Shown here in pieces: positions 8,143 through 16,255 of a DNA stretch of 39,228 bases. The notes beneath the pieces were generated by a model. That model was given only the letters and a program-made list of their open reading frames with translations. It searched no databases and was not told where the DNA came from. Numbering within the stretch: position 1 is the first letter of the stretch; the number at the start of each line of letters is the position of its first letter. The position numbers and the translations under genes are program-made. Source of the stretch: a virus; the IMG/VR virus record IMGVR_UViG_3300033145_000452, positions 1 to 39,228 of that record. One strand, given 5' to 3'.

Positions 8143-8514
8143 ATGAATAGGGTTGCAAATTCTGACAAAGACACTCGGAGAGATTTAGAGAGTCTTCCAA
8201 TACATGTACTGTTGACAACTGAAAGTCCTACTTATCAGATGAAAGCTTCTGATAATGTTATGTCTTTTGTATCTTCTGCCAGTGATGATGTAGCTATTGT
8301 AACACTTCCACCGGTTGGAGAAGCTGTTGGTCAGCATTACTACATCGTCGCACCAACTGGAAATACTGGTGGAGACATTTCGCTCTATGAGAAGGAGACT
8401 GGAAGCGAATATACTGGCGGTGGAGATGATGGAGATCTAGATACAGATGCAGATCATGTTATTCTGTTTTCTACTGGAACTGCGTGGCTAACCCGTCTTG
8501 ACGGTGTAGCTTAA
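8143..8514 (+). CDS. Small virion protein, possible head decoration protein
   Basis: A 123-residue beta-rich protein with a strong ribosome-binding site AAGGAGG 12 bases after the scaffold stop. The centre (VTLPPVGEAVGQHYYIVAPT at about 56-75) and the Gly/Asp-rich stretch after it look like surface-exposed strands and loops. No cysteines or membrane segments are seen. Small beta-rich proteins at this location commonly decorate or cement the capsid. The family is not recognised and the role is inferred from position only. Confidence 0.6.
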   Translation: MNRVANSDKDTRRDLESLPIHVLLTTESPTYQMKASDNVMSFVSSASDDVAIVTLPPVGEAVGQHYYIVAPTGNTGGDISLYEKETGSEYTGGGDDGDLDTDADHVILFSTGTAWLTRLDGVA

Positions 8515-8528
8515 TACTTACCCCCTAG

Positions 8529-8543
8529 TCGGCACAAGGCCGA
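8529..8543 (+). promoter_or_regulatory. Short hairpin upstream of the 729-residue virion gene
   Basis: TCGGC-ACAAG-GCCGA forms a 5-bp stem with a 5-base loop in the 58-nt gap before the next gene. It is not followed by a T-run, so it is not a typical intrinsic terminator. It may stabilise or process the mRNA. Confidence 0.4.
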
Positions 8544-8572
8544 GTATTGAAACTTAATAGTAGGAGGTTATA

Positions 8573-10762
8573 ATGAGTTGGAAAGGAATTTTAGGAAAGG
8601 CAGGGGTTGCTTTGACAGGCCCTGATGGAGCGAATGACTGGACCTTTGAAGGTCAGATTACTGCCAGAAATATTATCAGTAGATTTGCCGGCCAGCATTT
8701 TCATGTAGACTCTGGTCATGCAAGTGCTACTGATCATGCCAAGTACGGTAAAAGGAAAGAAAAACCTTTTGCCACTCTTGACTTTGCTGTAGGCCAATGT
8801 ACTGTCAATGATGGAGATGTTATCTGGGCGCATGCAGGTCATACTGAGGCAATCGTTGCTGCTGGAGGTCTTGATCTGGATGTTGAAGGTATTACGATTG
8901 TCTTCTTAGGCAATGGTGATGATCAGGCAAAGATCACATTTGGCACTGACGTTGACGCTGATATGGATGTAGATGCTGATAATATTACTCTGATCAATCC
9001 AAGATTTGAGTCAGATATAGATGCATTAACTGGTCCTATTGATATTAATAAGGCCAATTTTACAATCATCAATGGTGAGTACTATGATGCTGCTGCTAAG
9101 GCTGTAACTGATTGTGTGGTTGCTGGATCAGCTGCTACAGGTCTTACCATAAACGGCTGGAAATATTTTGAGTCCTCAACTGGAACTCAGAAACAGTCAA
9201 ACCTCCAGTTAGATGGAGTTGACAATCTTACCCTTAACAACATCGACATTCGTGGAGATTTTGCTACTGGTAATGTTGAGAATGTAACTGATGAACTTCT
9301 TAATGTTCGTCTTAGTAATATGTATCTGGACAACCTTAGTTCGAGTCCTACACCTGCAATGGTACTGGATTCTAACTGTGACGGAATGGCCAGAAATGTT
9401 CACTGTCGTATAGCTTCTGGAACTACTTATGTTTCAGATCTTTCAGATATTAACTGGGGAGCTGGATGTCTTGGCTACAATGCTGATGGCGGAGGTGGAG
9501 ATCCAATTGGAACTGCTCATGCCGGAGGTCTTGAAGGTAAGATTGATACTGTTGACGGTATTGTAGATAATATCCTTGTTGATACTGCAGTCATAGGAGC
9601 TCTTGGTGCTGGTCTGACAGACCTTGGTGGAATGTCAACTGGAATGAAGGGTGAAGTACAGGATGAGTGTGAGGATGCTCTTGAAGGAGAAGATCTTGAT
9701 CATCTTATGAAATTGGACAGTGCAGATCAGCCTTATCCGGTAAACTGTGCGGCTGATTCAGCTTTGGCCAAGATGCTTTGTAAAGGCGATCCTGCTACTC
9801 CGAATTCGTATAGCTGTGTAACAGACTCACAGGAAATGATCTCTGATAAACTTGGAGGTTACTCTGGCGACGGCGGGGCTAATTTAGATGATAGTGTTAA
9901 GGCTGCACTTGATCTTATTGAGGCTCAGACAGATGATATAGGAACTGCTGGAGCAAGTCTGACTGATTTAGGCGGTATGTCAACAGGCATGAAGGGCGAA
10001 GTTCAAGATGAGTGCGAAGATGCTCTCGAGGGTGAAGATCTTGACCATCTTATGAAGCTTGATAGTGCAGATCAGGCATACCCTGTGAACTGTGCTGATG
10101 ACTCAGTTATTGCAAAGATGCTCTGTAAGGGTGATCCTGCTACTATAGCTACATACGACTGTCAGACTGATTCACAGGAGATGCTTTCAGATAAACTTGG
10201 GGGTTTTTCTGGCGATGGTGGAGCAGCAGATGATGATAGTGTGAAAGCGTCATTAGATCTTGCTCATACGGATCTTGATACAATTATCACTGATACTGGA
10301 ACTACAATTCCTGCTGCGATTGTGGCTCTGCCAAAGTGTATTGAGAAAACAGATGGAGCAGTTCTTAATGGACTAGATCCCCTGTTTACTATTACTGGTG
10401 GGCTTGTCCGCTGTAAGATCGTTGGACATGTAACTACTTTGATAGGTGGAGCAGCTAATCTCAGACTACAGCATATAACAACTGATCCAGCTGCTACTGT
10501 TGAGTTGAATGCGGGTGCGGTAGCAGTAGATGCTGATGCTGTTGGAACTGTATATCATAATCTTGGCGCTACCAGTGTTTTTACTCCAAGCACAGGTCTG
10601 GGGTTTGTTCTTCTTGATCCAGTAACAGTTGAGGAGACAGAGTTTATCCTTGCGCCTGGAGTCGTTCAGTGTCTTGGTTCAGCTGCGCAAGACGGAGTTA
10701 TTAAGTGGAGTATGTCTTTTACGCCGCTTTCACCCGATACTGTAGTTACAGTAGCAGCTTAA
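8573..10762 (+). CDS. Large virion protein with beta-helix-like region and internal 115-residue duplication
   Basis: A 729-residue protein between the decoration-like and capsid genes. Residues about 35-290 contain the rising Val/Ile/Asn ladder of a right-handed parallel beta-helix (ITIVFLGNGDDQ, NITLINPRF, NLTLNNIDI). This fold is known from fibres, tailspikes and some capsid-bound proteins. Two near-identical modules follow at 9605-9949 and about 9950-10270. Each carries GGMSTGMKGEVQDECEDALE and further identical stretches. The C-terminal 150 residues are beta-rich. The ribosome-binding site is TAGGAGG. It could be a head fibre or a long decoration protein. No catalytic triad was recognised. 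Confidence 0.68.
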   Translation: MSWKGILGKAGVALTGPDGANDWTFEGQITARNIISRFAGQHFHVDSGHASATDHAKYGKRKEKPFATLDFAVGQCTVNDGDVIWAHAGHTEAIVAAGGLDLDVEGITIVFLGNGDDQAKITFGTDVDADMDVDADNITLINPRFESDIDALTGPIDINKANFTIINGEYYDAAAKAVTDCVVAGSAATGLTINGWKYFESSTGTQKQSNLQLDGVDNLTLNNIDIRGDFATGNVENVTDELLNVRLSNMYLDNLSSSPTPAMVLDSNCDGMARNVHCRIASGTTYVSDLSDINWGAGCLGYNADGGGGDPIGTAHAGGLEGKIDTVDGIVDNILVDTAVIGALGAGLTDLGGMSTGMKGEVQDECEDALEGEDLDHLMKLDSADQPYPVNCAADSALAKMLCKGDPATPNSYSCVTDSQEMISDKLGGYSGDGGANLDDSVKAALDLIEAQTDDIGTAGASLTDLGGMSTGMKGEVQDECEDALEGEDLDHLMKLDSADQAYPVNCADDSVIAKMLCKGDPATIATYDCQTDSQEMLSDKLGGFSGDGGAADDDSVKASLDLAHTDLDTIITDTGTTIPAAIVALPKCIEKTDGAVLNGLDPLFTITGGLVRCKIVGHVTTLIGGAANLRLQHITTDPAATVELNAGAVAVDADAVGTVYHNLGATSVFTPSTGLGFVLLDPVTVEETEFILAPGVVQCLGSAAQDGVIKWSMSFTPLSPDTVVTVAA
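9605..10270 (+). repeat. In-gene tandem duplication, period 345 bp
   Basis: Copy one starts at 9605 and copy two at 9950, giving a 115-codon period. Over the 34 residues from GMSTGMKG to KLDSADQ the two proteins are identical, yet about half of the codons differ at silent positions. The copies diverge towards the end of the second module. Confidence 0.85.
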
Positions 10763-10775
10763 TTATTAACTTAAT

Positions 10776-10796
10776 GGGAGGCCTCAATGGTCTCCC
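10776..10796 (+). promoter_or_regulatory. Stable hairpin in the leader of the major capsid gene
   Basis: GGGAGGCC pairs with GGTCTCCC (one G-T pair) around the loop TCAAT. This is an 8-bp stem ending 20 nt before the capsid ATG at 10,817. There is no T-run. A similar GGGAG/CTCCC hairpin follows the gene at 12,118-12,140. The placement suggests transcript stabilisation or processing around the most abundant mRNA. Confidence 0.55.
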
Positions 10797-10816
10797 TTAA
10801 ACAAAGGAGAAATATT

Positions 10817-12097
10817 ATGGCCTTTTTAGGAATGAGAGGAAATGGTGACTGGGCAACTGACCAGAGGCCTAAAAACTGGAGACAGAAAATCCTGCAGCTT
10901 TATCCTAACGGAGATGCTCCATTGACTGCAATACTTTCTATGATGAAGGAAGAGTCAACTGACGATCCTGAGTTCAACTGGTGGACAAAGAGTCTGGCAA
11001 CCCAGGCTGCTACTGTTACTAGTGTTTATACTGATATTCTCAGTACTGAGTACACAACTGGCGGAGCTACTGGAGATACCCTTTTCTGCAAGATTGGTAC
11101 TGAGGCAGCCTGTAAAGAGTTCAGAACTGGCCATCAGGCTCTTCTGCGAAATACTAATAATTTTGCAGATGATACCAATGCCAAGGTTACCGGAGTTGTC
11201 CTCAACGGAGATGCTAGTTACATTACTGTTAAGCTTCTGGAGGGTGATCCGACAACTACTGGAATTGCCGACTGTGATAGGATTCTTATCATAGGTAATA
11301 TCAATCCTGAGGGCGGAGCAATGCCTCAGGCAATCGCCTATGATCCGTCTAAGCATTCCAATTATACTCAGATTTTCAGAACTCCTCTGAGCATCACTCG
11401 TACTGCTCGTAAAACTCGTCTGCGGACTGGTGATCAGTATCGTGAGGCCAAACGTGAGGCGCTTGAACTTCATTCGGTTGAGATGGAGAAGGCATATCTG
11501 TGGGGGATCAAAACTGAGACTGTTGGAGACAACGGTAAACCTGAACGTACAACTGCGGGACTTGTAAGAACCGTTATTGACAACTCAGGTAATGTATCTG
11601 ATTTTACCAGTGATTCAGACTTCGCTGATACTTCATGGCTTTCAGGTGGCGAAGAGTGGTTGGATATTCAGCTTGAGACGATCTTCCGCTATGGCGCCCA
11701 GGACAGAATGGCCTTTGCAGGCACCGGAGTTATTCTTGCCATCAACAAACTCATTAAGGAGTATGGTAATTATGAGTTTAATAGCAAGACTACTGATTAT
11801 GGAATTCAGGTCAAATCATGGGTTACTCCTTTTGGTACACTTCATATTAAGATTCATCCGCTTTTCAGTTATGAAGTAACCAACCGTAACTGTATGGTTG
11901 TCTTTGATCCGGCTGATCTCAGATATCGTTTTATCGATGATACAACTTTCTTTGCCGATCCTGATAAACAGAATACTGGCAGGAATCGTATTGACGGTAC
12001 TGACGAAGAGTATCTGACTGAGGCAGGTCTTGAGTTTCATCACTATGCCAAAACTGGCTTCTTGAGCGGCTTTGGTTCAGACAACGGAACCCCATAA
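10817..12097 (+). CDS. Major capsid protein, SU10/DUF5309-like
   Basis: A 426-residue coat protein. The start is the ATG at 10,817 behind AAAGGAG at 10,804-10,810; the ATG at 10,787 lies inside a hairpin loop and has no ribosome-binding site. The N-terminus has APLTAILSMMKEE, then an alternating region. A long helical segment follows (LRTGDQYREAKREALELHSV, about 214-233) with KAYLWGIKTE after it. The C-terminal beta part has GIQVKSWVTPFGTLHIKIHP and VFDPADLRYRFID. This resembles DUF5309 coat proteins with an HK97 fold. Position after scaffold and decoration genes and codon-rich expression signals support it. Confidence 0.82.
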   Translation: MAFLGMRGNGDWATDQRPKNWRQKILQLYPNGDAPLTAILSMMKEESTDDPEFNWWTKSLATQAATVTSVYTDILSTEYTTGGATGDTLFCKIGTEAACKEFRTGHQALLRNTNNFADDTNAKVTGVVLNGDASYITVKLLEGDPTTTGIADCDRILIIGNINPEGGAMPQAIAYDPSKHSNYTQIFRTPLSITRTARKTRLRTGDQYREAKREALELHSVEMEKAYLWGIKTETVGDNGKPERTTAGLVRTVIDNSGNVSDFTSDSDFADTSWLSGGEEWLDIQLETIFRYGAQDRMAFAGTGVILAINKLIKEYGNYEFNSKTTDYGIQVKSWVTPFGTLHIKIHPLFSYEVTNRNCMVVFDPADLRYRFIDDTTFFADPDKQNTGRNRIDGTDEEYLTEAGLEFHHYAKTGFLSGFGSDNGTP

Positions 12098-12117
12098 TCG
12101 TTGTTGGTATGAGAATG

Positions 12118-12140
12118 AGGGGAGTCTAATCGGCTCCCTT
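12118..12140 (+). terminator. Hairpin after the major capsid gene
   Basis: AGGGGAG pairs with CTCCCTT (one G-T pair) around a 9-base loop, 20 nt after the capsid stop. There is no run of T behind it, so it may act as an RNA-processing or stability element rather than a terminator. Its last bases overlap dyad copy 4. Confidence 0.45.
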
Positions 12141-12160
12141 CATTCAAATTCCAAACAAAG
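12138..12160. promoter_or_regulatory. 23-bp dyad element, copy 4
   Basis: Half-sites CTTCATTC and AAACAAAG around AAATTCC. It ends 9 nt before the ATG at 12,170, and the end AAAG plus the next G forms the ribosome-binding site. It directly abuts the post-capsid hairpin. Confidence 0.72.
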
Positions 12161-12169
12161 GTGAATAAT

Positions 12170-12352
12170 ATGATCAGAAATGGAGATGTTAATAAGCAGT
12201 TTAAGGCTCATAAGCATATGCTGAAGAAACACAGAAGTGCTACTGCTGTAGCTAATGTTACTAGAAAATCAGCTAGGAGGAAATCCTCACGTGTTGATAG
12301 AGGTGCAGGTTCTGGTGGAGGAACTTTTATTAAAAAGCGTGGAGGATTTTAG
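12170..12352 (+). CDS. Small basic protein
   Basis: A 60-residue protein, strongly basic, with Lys/Arg-rich stretches (KQFKAHKHMLKKHRS and RKSARRKSSRVDRG) and a Gly-rich C-terminus. It starts at the ATG at 12,170; a GTG at 12,161 lies within the ribosome-binding site and is unlikely. Such composition fits a nucleic-acid-binding or head-internal protein, but no family is recognised. It lies between the capsid and adaptor genes. Confidence 0.6.
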   Translation: MIRNGDVNKQFKAHKHMLKKHRSATAVANVTRKSARRKSSRVDRGAGSGGGTFIKKRGGF

Positions 12353-12354
12353 TA

Positions 12355-13068
12355 ATGATGCTCTTAGAACTTCGTGAACAGTTTGTAAAGATATCTGGCC
12401 GTTATGATCTAGTTGTTGATCGAGTTGACTGGGCAGATAATGGCGCTGACTTTTATATTCAGGCAGGTCAGAATTTCTTAGATCGGCTTAGAGATACTCC
12501 AAAGTCTGAGAGTTCTATCTTTGCGGGTCTTGCAGCTGGAGAATGGTATACGACTTTTGCTCGATGTAGGTCTATTAATGAAGTCTGGATAAATAATACT
12601 GAAGGTCGGTCACAGTTAGAAAAGAAGCCTATGGCATGGCTTTATCAAGAATTCTCAGGTTTGGTTAGTACAACAGATCGAGGAACTCCTCTTTATTATT
12701 GTCCTGCTAAACTCAGGTCTACTGATGATACTGACAGAACTAGTCTTGGAACCTTTTTTAATTATACAGAAGATAACAGTGATAGTCTTCGTGGGATTCT
12801 TATAATGGGAACTCCTGATGAGGCTATAGTTGCTGAGATCAAAGGTCTGTTTTACTCAAGTGCTTTGACAGTTGACGCTAGTGAGAGCTATTGGACTCTT
12901 AATTGGCCTGAGACATTGGTTAAGGCTACTATGATGCAACTGGCAATATTTCAGAGAGATCACAGAGATGCTGGCGAATGGAAGAAAGCTATTTATGCTG
13001 ATCTTGAAGGTCTGGACAAAGATGTTGTTGATGAATCAGTATCAGAAATAAATCAGATAATAGGTTAA
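12355..13068 (+). CDS. Putative head-tail adaptor protein
   Basis: A 237-residue protein starting MMLLELREQFVKISGRYDLV. It has a helical N-terminal half (IQAGQNFLDRLRD, about 35-48), a beta-rich middle (GILIMGTPDE), and a C-terminal helical region with MMQLAIFQRDHRDAGEWKKAI. In podoviruses a protein of this size and position, after the capsid, docks under the portal and seals the head. The start is supported by GGAGG 8-12 bases upstream. The call is inferred from order and general pattern. Confidence 0.6.
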   Translation: MMLLELREQFVKISGRYDLVVDRVDWADNGADFYIQAGQNFLDRLRDTPKSESSIFAGLAAGEWYTTFARCRSINEVWINNTEGRSQLEKKPMAWLYQEFSGLVSTTDRGTPLYYCPAKLRSTDDTDRTSLGTFFNYTEDNSDSLRGILIMGTPDEAIVAEIKGLFYSSALTVDASESYWTLNWPETLVKATMMQLAIFQRDHRDAGEWKKAIYADLEGLDKDVVDESVSEINQIIG

Positions 13069-13070
13069 TT

Positions 13071-13406
13071 ATGATGACAAGTGAAGAAAAACAAGAAATT
13101 ATAGATAAAGCAGTTGAAAAAGCTCTACTGATGCTGCCTGAGGTTTTTGGTAATCTAATGGCTAATCATGCAGCTATGGCTAAGTTAAACAGTGTTTTTT
13201 ATAAAGATCATCCAGAGTTTAAGGATAAGAAAGATATAGTTGTTTCTGTAATCGAGATGGTTGAGGGCAGAGATCCTACAGCTGAATATAAGGATATCTT
13301 GAAAGAAGCAGTTCCAGAGATTAAGAAAAGAATCTCTCATATAAGTAATCTAGATCTTGAAAAAGTATCTTCTAGTCCTAATCGTAATTTTAATGGAGAG
13401 ATCTAA
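13071..13406 (+). CDS. Hypothetical helical protein in tail region
   Basis: A 111-residue, highly charged helical protein starting MMTSEEKQEIIDKAVEKALL. It ends in TAATG overlap with the next gene. No conserved motif or membrane segment is seen. The pattern of long amphipathic helices suggests an assembly chaperone or small connector component. Context is between the adaptor-like and tail-like genes. Confidence 0.58.
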   Translation: MMTSEEKQEIIDKAVEKALLMLPEVFGNLMANHAAMAKLNSVFYKDHPEFKDKKDIVVSVIEMVEGRDPTAEYKDILKEAVPEIKKRISHISNLDLEKVSSSPNRNFNGEI

Positions 13407-13957
13407 TGGATATATCTAGAGGTGGAAGATTCTCACATGTTATAGATGCTAATCAGCTTTCTAAGGGCCTTAGAAGATCTAAAAGAAATCCTCGTAATAG
13501 TGGGCTTTTCTATGAATGTCAGGGAGCTGTAGGAAGAGATGGCGTTCTTCAGGTGATGGATGAGTTGACTAGAATAGCCGCAGATGTAACTGATGTCTTT
13601 CCCTTTCCGCAACTTTTCGTCTTTACAAACATCATTATTGTATGTAGTCAGACTAAGATCTATGAATGGAATGGAAGTGCCTTGGTAGAAAAGATCTCTG
13701 TAACTGCTGGAAGTTCTTGGACAGCTGTTGATTTTTACAGCTATGTGTATTTGTCTAATGCAAAAGTTGCAGTTATAAGAGATGCAGGATCTAAAACATA
13801 TTCAGAGACAACTGATCTGCCTACTAATATGGCAGCCTGTGACTTCAACGGACAGGTTATGATAGGCTCTCCTGATGTTGACGGGCCTGGAACGAGTTTA
13901 AATATTGTGGCCAGTTCTATTGATCTTACTCTTACCCAACATGGAGACTGGACTTAG
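13406..13957 (+). CDS. Putative tail tube/nozzle protein, N-terminal-like part
   Basis: A 183-residue protein with an N-terminal basic arm (SKGLRRSKRNPRNSGLFYECQG, about residues 18-39) followed by beta-propeller-like strands (PFPQLFVFTNIIIVCSQTKIYEW and later FYSYVYLSNAKVAVI). In podoviruses a nozzle protein of 500 or more residues starts in a similar way, so this one looks short. The strand pattern resumes in the 388-residue protein at 17,259-18,425. It overlaps its neighbours as TAATG and TAGTG. The tail role is inferred. Confidence 0.58.
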   Translation: MDISRGGRFSHVIDANQLSKGLRRSKRNPRNSGLFYECQGAVGRDGVLQVMDELTRIAADVTDVFPFPQLFVFTNIIIVCSQTKIYEWNGSALVEKISVTAGSSWTAVDFYSYVYLSNAKVAVIRDAGSKTYSETTDLPTNMAACDFNGQVMIGSPDVDGPGTSLNIVASSIDLTLTQHGDWT

Positions 13958-14922
13958 TGGGATGGAAAGAAGATAATAAGGGCCTAGGTCCTTGGAACTT
14001 TGCTAAGCAAAAGGATCAGCCTTTTTATAATGAAGGCAATCTGATAAGCAGTTACGTAACTCCAGTATGGGATATAGATCATCCAGGTGCTGTTATAACT
14101 CCTACCCACACCCCTTGTGGTTACTGGGCAAGTGTTCCTGGAGAATATCTTGCAGGTGAGTGGGGATATGTATTAGGAAAATGGACACTTCTTGATGATG
14201 ATGCAGAAGGAGAATATCTTGGCGGAGCTTATCTTGGTGGATATACAGGTGTGATATGTCCTCCAGGTCTTGCAATGGTCTGGGATTATGCTGTAAGCGC
14301 TGAGACAGTTGTCAGAGACGATAGCGCTCTTGTTGCCTTTGACTGTAATGAAGATCCCTCTGGAGCTCCTTATACATGGGAGATTACTGGAACAGGCTTT
14401 ACCCTTAATGCTGAGACAACAATAGATTATCAGAATCTAGTATTTGCAGATAATACAGCGTGTGGAACTGCTTCAATAACAGTAACAGATAGTTGTGGCC
14501 ATTCTACCGATGGCTATGTAAGATGTACTACTGGAATGTGGAGCTGGCCTCCAACACTGGGATGTGCTGATGGTATGACTGGAAAGGCTCCTAGTGGTTA
14601 TAGTGACCATAATCAGGTACTTACTATGACTAAAACAGAAGGAAAATATGCTCAAACAGACATCTTGCATTCTTCCGTAGGAGGCAGTTGTTTTAATCTA
14701 GTTTGTGCAGATTACTGTAATCAAGAGATAATTGGAGAAGATGATTGTATAGGATGCACTGAGTGTTTAGATATAGCAAACTTCTGCCCTCAAATTGATT
14801 TTGAAGGATCTCCAATGATACAGTGCGGTGATTGGTGCTGTGGAACTTCTGGCTGTGAGCTTGTGGATGGAGGCTATTGTTACTGTGAGCAAAAGAATAG
14901 TTATAGGGAATGGATATGCTAA
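13957..14922 (+). CDS. Cysteine-rich virion protein with Ig-like domain
   Basis: A 321-residue protein starting from GTG at 13,957, which overlaps the upstream stop (TAGTG). The N-terminal 100 residues have repeated Tyr/Gly strands (GEYLAGEWGYVLG, GEYLGGAYLGGY). Residues about 105-185 form an Ig/PKD-like module with TACGTASITVTDSCG. The C-terminal 100 residues are Cys-rich. I count 21 Cys in all, 14 of them after about residue 246, in CxxC-type pairs. Disulphides or bound metal are likely. It could be an adhesin at the tail tip, but no family is recognised. Confidence 0.6.
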   Translation: MGWKEDNKGLGPWNFAKQKDQPFYNEGNLISSYVTPVWDIDHPGAVITPTHTPCGYWASVPGEYLAGEWGYVLGKWTLLDDDAEGEYLGGAYLGGYTGVICPPGLAMVWDYAVSAETVVRDDSALVAFDCNEDPSGAPYTWEITGTGFTLNAETTIDYQNLVFADNTACGTASITVTDSCGHSTDGYVRCTTGMWSWPPTLGCADGMTGKAPSGYSDHNQVLTMTKTEGKYAQTDILHSSVGGSCFNLVCADYCNQEIIGEDDCIGCTECLDIANFCPQIDFEGSPMIQCGDWCCGTSGCELVDGGYCYCEQKNSYREWIC

Positions 14923-15308
14923 TGAAAGATATAGAAAATTTATTACAGCCATTTAGTTTTGGGAAGAAGCAAGATCTATTAAACTTGCTGCAGCAGCTCG
15001 ATAAGTCCAGTGTGTCACTTGAGACATTGATGAAATATCTTGAGGGACTGAAAACTGAGCAACTTAAAGCTGTTAAAGAGCATAGTGAAAAACTAAAAGA
15101 GGCTCAGGAACAGTGGATGAAGGTAGTTCTAAGATGTCCTGAATGTAGTACTCCAATGAGTCTCAGATCCGTTAATACAAGACCTGAAGATCAGACAGGA
15201 GACAATTCTAAAAGTATCTGGATATGTACTAATAAAGACTGTCTAGAGACTATATATAATAACTTAACTGTTCAAGAGATCTTGAACCAACTAAGAGGTA
15301 AATTATGA
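14916..15308 (+). CDS. Helical protein with C-terminal zinc ribbon
   Basis: About 130 residues: a helical, charged first half (about residues 1-65, including a coiled coil), then a four-Cys zinc ribbon with CPECST and CTNKDC about 35 residues apart, then a short helix. Several ATGs are possible. The one at 14,916 is five bases after AGGGAA; those at 14,910 and 14,922 cannot be excluded. A zinc ribbon in the middle of virion genes is unusual, so it may be regulatory or assembly-related rather than structural. The end overlaps the next gene as ATGA. Confidence 0.62.
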   Translation: MLMKDIENLLQPFSFGKKQDLLNLLQQLDKSSVSLETLMKYLEGLKTEQLKAVKEHSEKLKEAQEQWMKVVLRCPECSTPMSLRSVNTRPEDQTGDNSKSIWICTNKDCLETIYNNLTVQEILNQLRGKL

Positions 15309-15730
15309 CTACAGAAGCTTCGAATCATATTAAGTATCTTTTGGCCACAAAAGCTATTGACTTCGTAAATGATACGTTTAAGATTATTCTTATGGAAACT
15401 GGTTTTACATATAATAAGGATACTCATGAGGAATATGCTGACGTTAGTGGCAGTGAGCTTGGAACTGCTAATGGCTATACTGCCGGTGGAAACACTTTGG
15501 CTGGAGTCAGTGTAACAGAAGACGACACTGATGATAGAGCTGAAGTCACCTGGAACAACACTACATGGACTGCTAGTGGTGGAGCGATAGGACCTTCGCC
15601 TGGCGCTATTATCTATGATGATACTGTTACAGATGATCCTATTGTAGGCTATATAGACTTCGGAGGCGACCAAACGCAAGCGGACGGCGGAACGGCTACA
15701 ATCAGTAATATCGAAGTTAGGCTTGCATAA
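15305..15730 (+). CDS. Virion protein of a common phage tail-region type
   Basis: A 141-residue protein that starts with KYLLATKAIDFVNDTFKIIL and continues with METGFTYNKDTHEEYADVSG. I recognise this pattern from small virion proteins of many phages. The rest is beta-rich with Gly and Thr (AEVTWNNTTWTASGG) and ends in IEVRLA. The family has no enzymatic role known to me. The start is set by AGAGG and the ATGA overlap. It is followed by dyad copy 5. Confidence 0.6.
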   Translation: MTTEASNHIKYLLATKAIDFVNDTFKIILMETGFTYNKDTHEEYADVSGSELGTANGYTAGGNTLAGVSVTEDDTDDRAEVTWNNTTWTASGGAIGPSPGAIIYDDTVTDDPIVGYIDFGGDQTQADGGTATISNIEVRLA

Positions 15731-15753
15731 CTTTATTCGGAATTTGAACGAAG
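15731..15753. promoter_or_regulatory. 23-bp dyad element, copy 5
   Basis: Half-sites CTTTATTC and GAACGAAG around GGAATTT. It starts at the base following the TAA of the previous gene and ends 9 nt before the GTG start at 15,763. Its last bases are part of the ribosome-binding site GAAGGAG. Confidence 0.8.
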
Positions 15754-15762
15754 GAGACGAAA

Positions 15763-16074
15763 GTGCCCTCAGGAAGATTAGCAACTGCTGACTTGGTAGC
15801 TGGAGTGACTACCGTAGTTTATACTGCTCCAGGTGGAAAGTCTTTTAATATCAAGGTCAACATCTGTAATAGAAATGATTCTGATGTAAGAATTAGACTG
15901 GCCTTTGTAAATGATGGAGGTCTGGATTCGTTAACAGAAGATGATTATCTTGAATATAATGTTCTGCTAAGGGCCAATGGGCTTATTATACGAGATGGAA
16001 TTAATCTTGCTGGTTATCAGTCTATAATTGGATATTCAGATACTGGCAACGTAAATTTTCAGGTATGGGATTAG
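15763..16074 (+). CDS. Small beta-rich virion protein
   Basis: A 103-residue protein beginning at a GTG behind GAAGGAG. Strand-rich (TTVVYTAPGGKSFNIKVNIC at about 15-34, then RIRLAFVNDGG). The first half resembles a beta-sandwich module used in minor virion proteins. No membrane or enzymatic features are seen. It precedes a 59-residue gene by two bases. A role as fibre-base or tail accessory is a guess from context. Confidence 0.57.
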   Translation: MPSGRLATADLVAGVTTVVYTAPGGKSFNIKVNICNRNDSDVRIRLAFVNDGGLDSLTEDDYLEYNVLLRANGLIIRDGINLAGYQSIIGYSDTGNVNFQVWD

Positions 16075-16075
16075 A

Positions 16076-16255
16076 ATGAGTAGACAGCAGTTTCCAAAAG
16101 AAGTTCACGGAGTCCAAGAGATTCTAGATGATGGAGTTGAGGTTCATGAGATGTCATTGAGAGATCTTTTGACTGAGATCTTGTTAGAACTTAGAAAAGC
16201 GAATGTTCATAATCAGATTATAACAGATGAAGAAATAAATGAAGGAGATATCTAA
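16076..16255 (+). CDS. Small acidic protein, unknown function
   Basis: A 59-residue gene starting MSRQQFPKEVHGVQEILDDG, one base after the stop of its neighbour and ending as TAATG with the next gene. The protein is predicted to have one long amphipathic helix (LRDLLTEILLELRKANVH at about 28-45). Its overlap at the 3' end and its position in a tight operon support it. No family is recognised. Confidence 0.55.
   Translation: MSRQQFPKEVHGVQEILDDGVEVHEMSLRDLLTEILLELRKANVHNQIITDEEINEGDI

Noticed and set aside
10787-10817. Alternative upstream start for the capsid gene (ATG 10,787)
   Set aside because: It lies in a hairpin with no ribosome-binding site; the ATG at 10,817 has AAAGGAG at proper distance.
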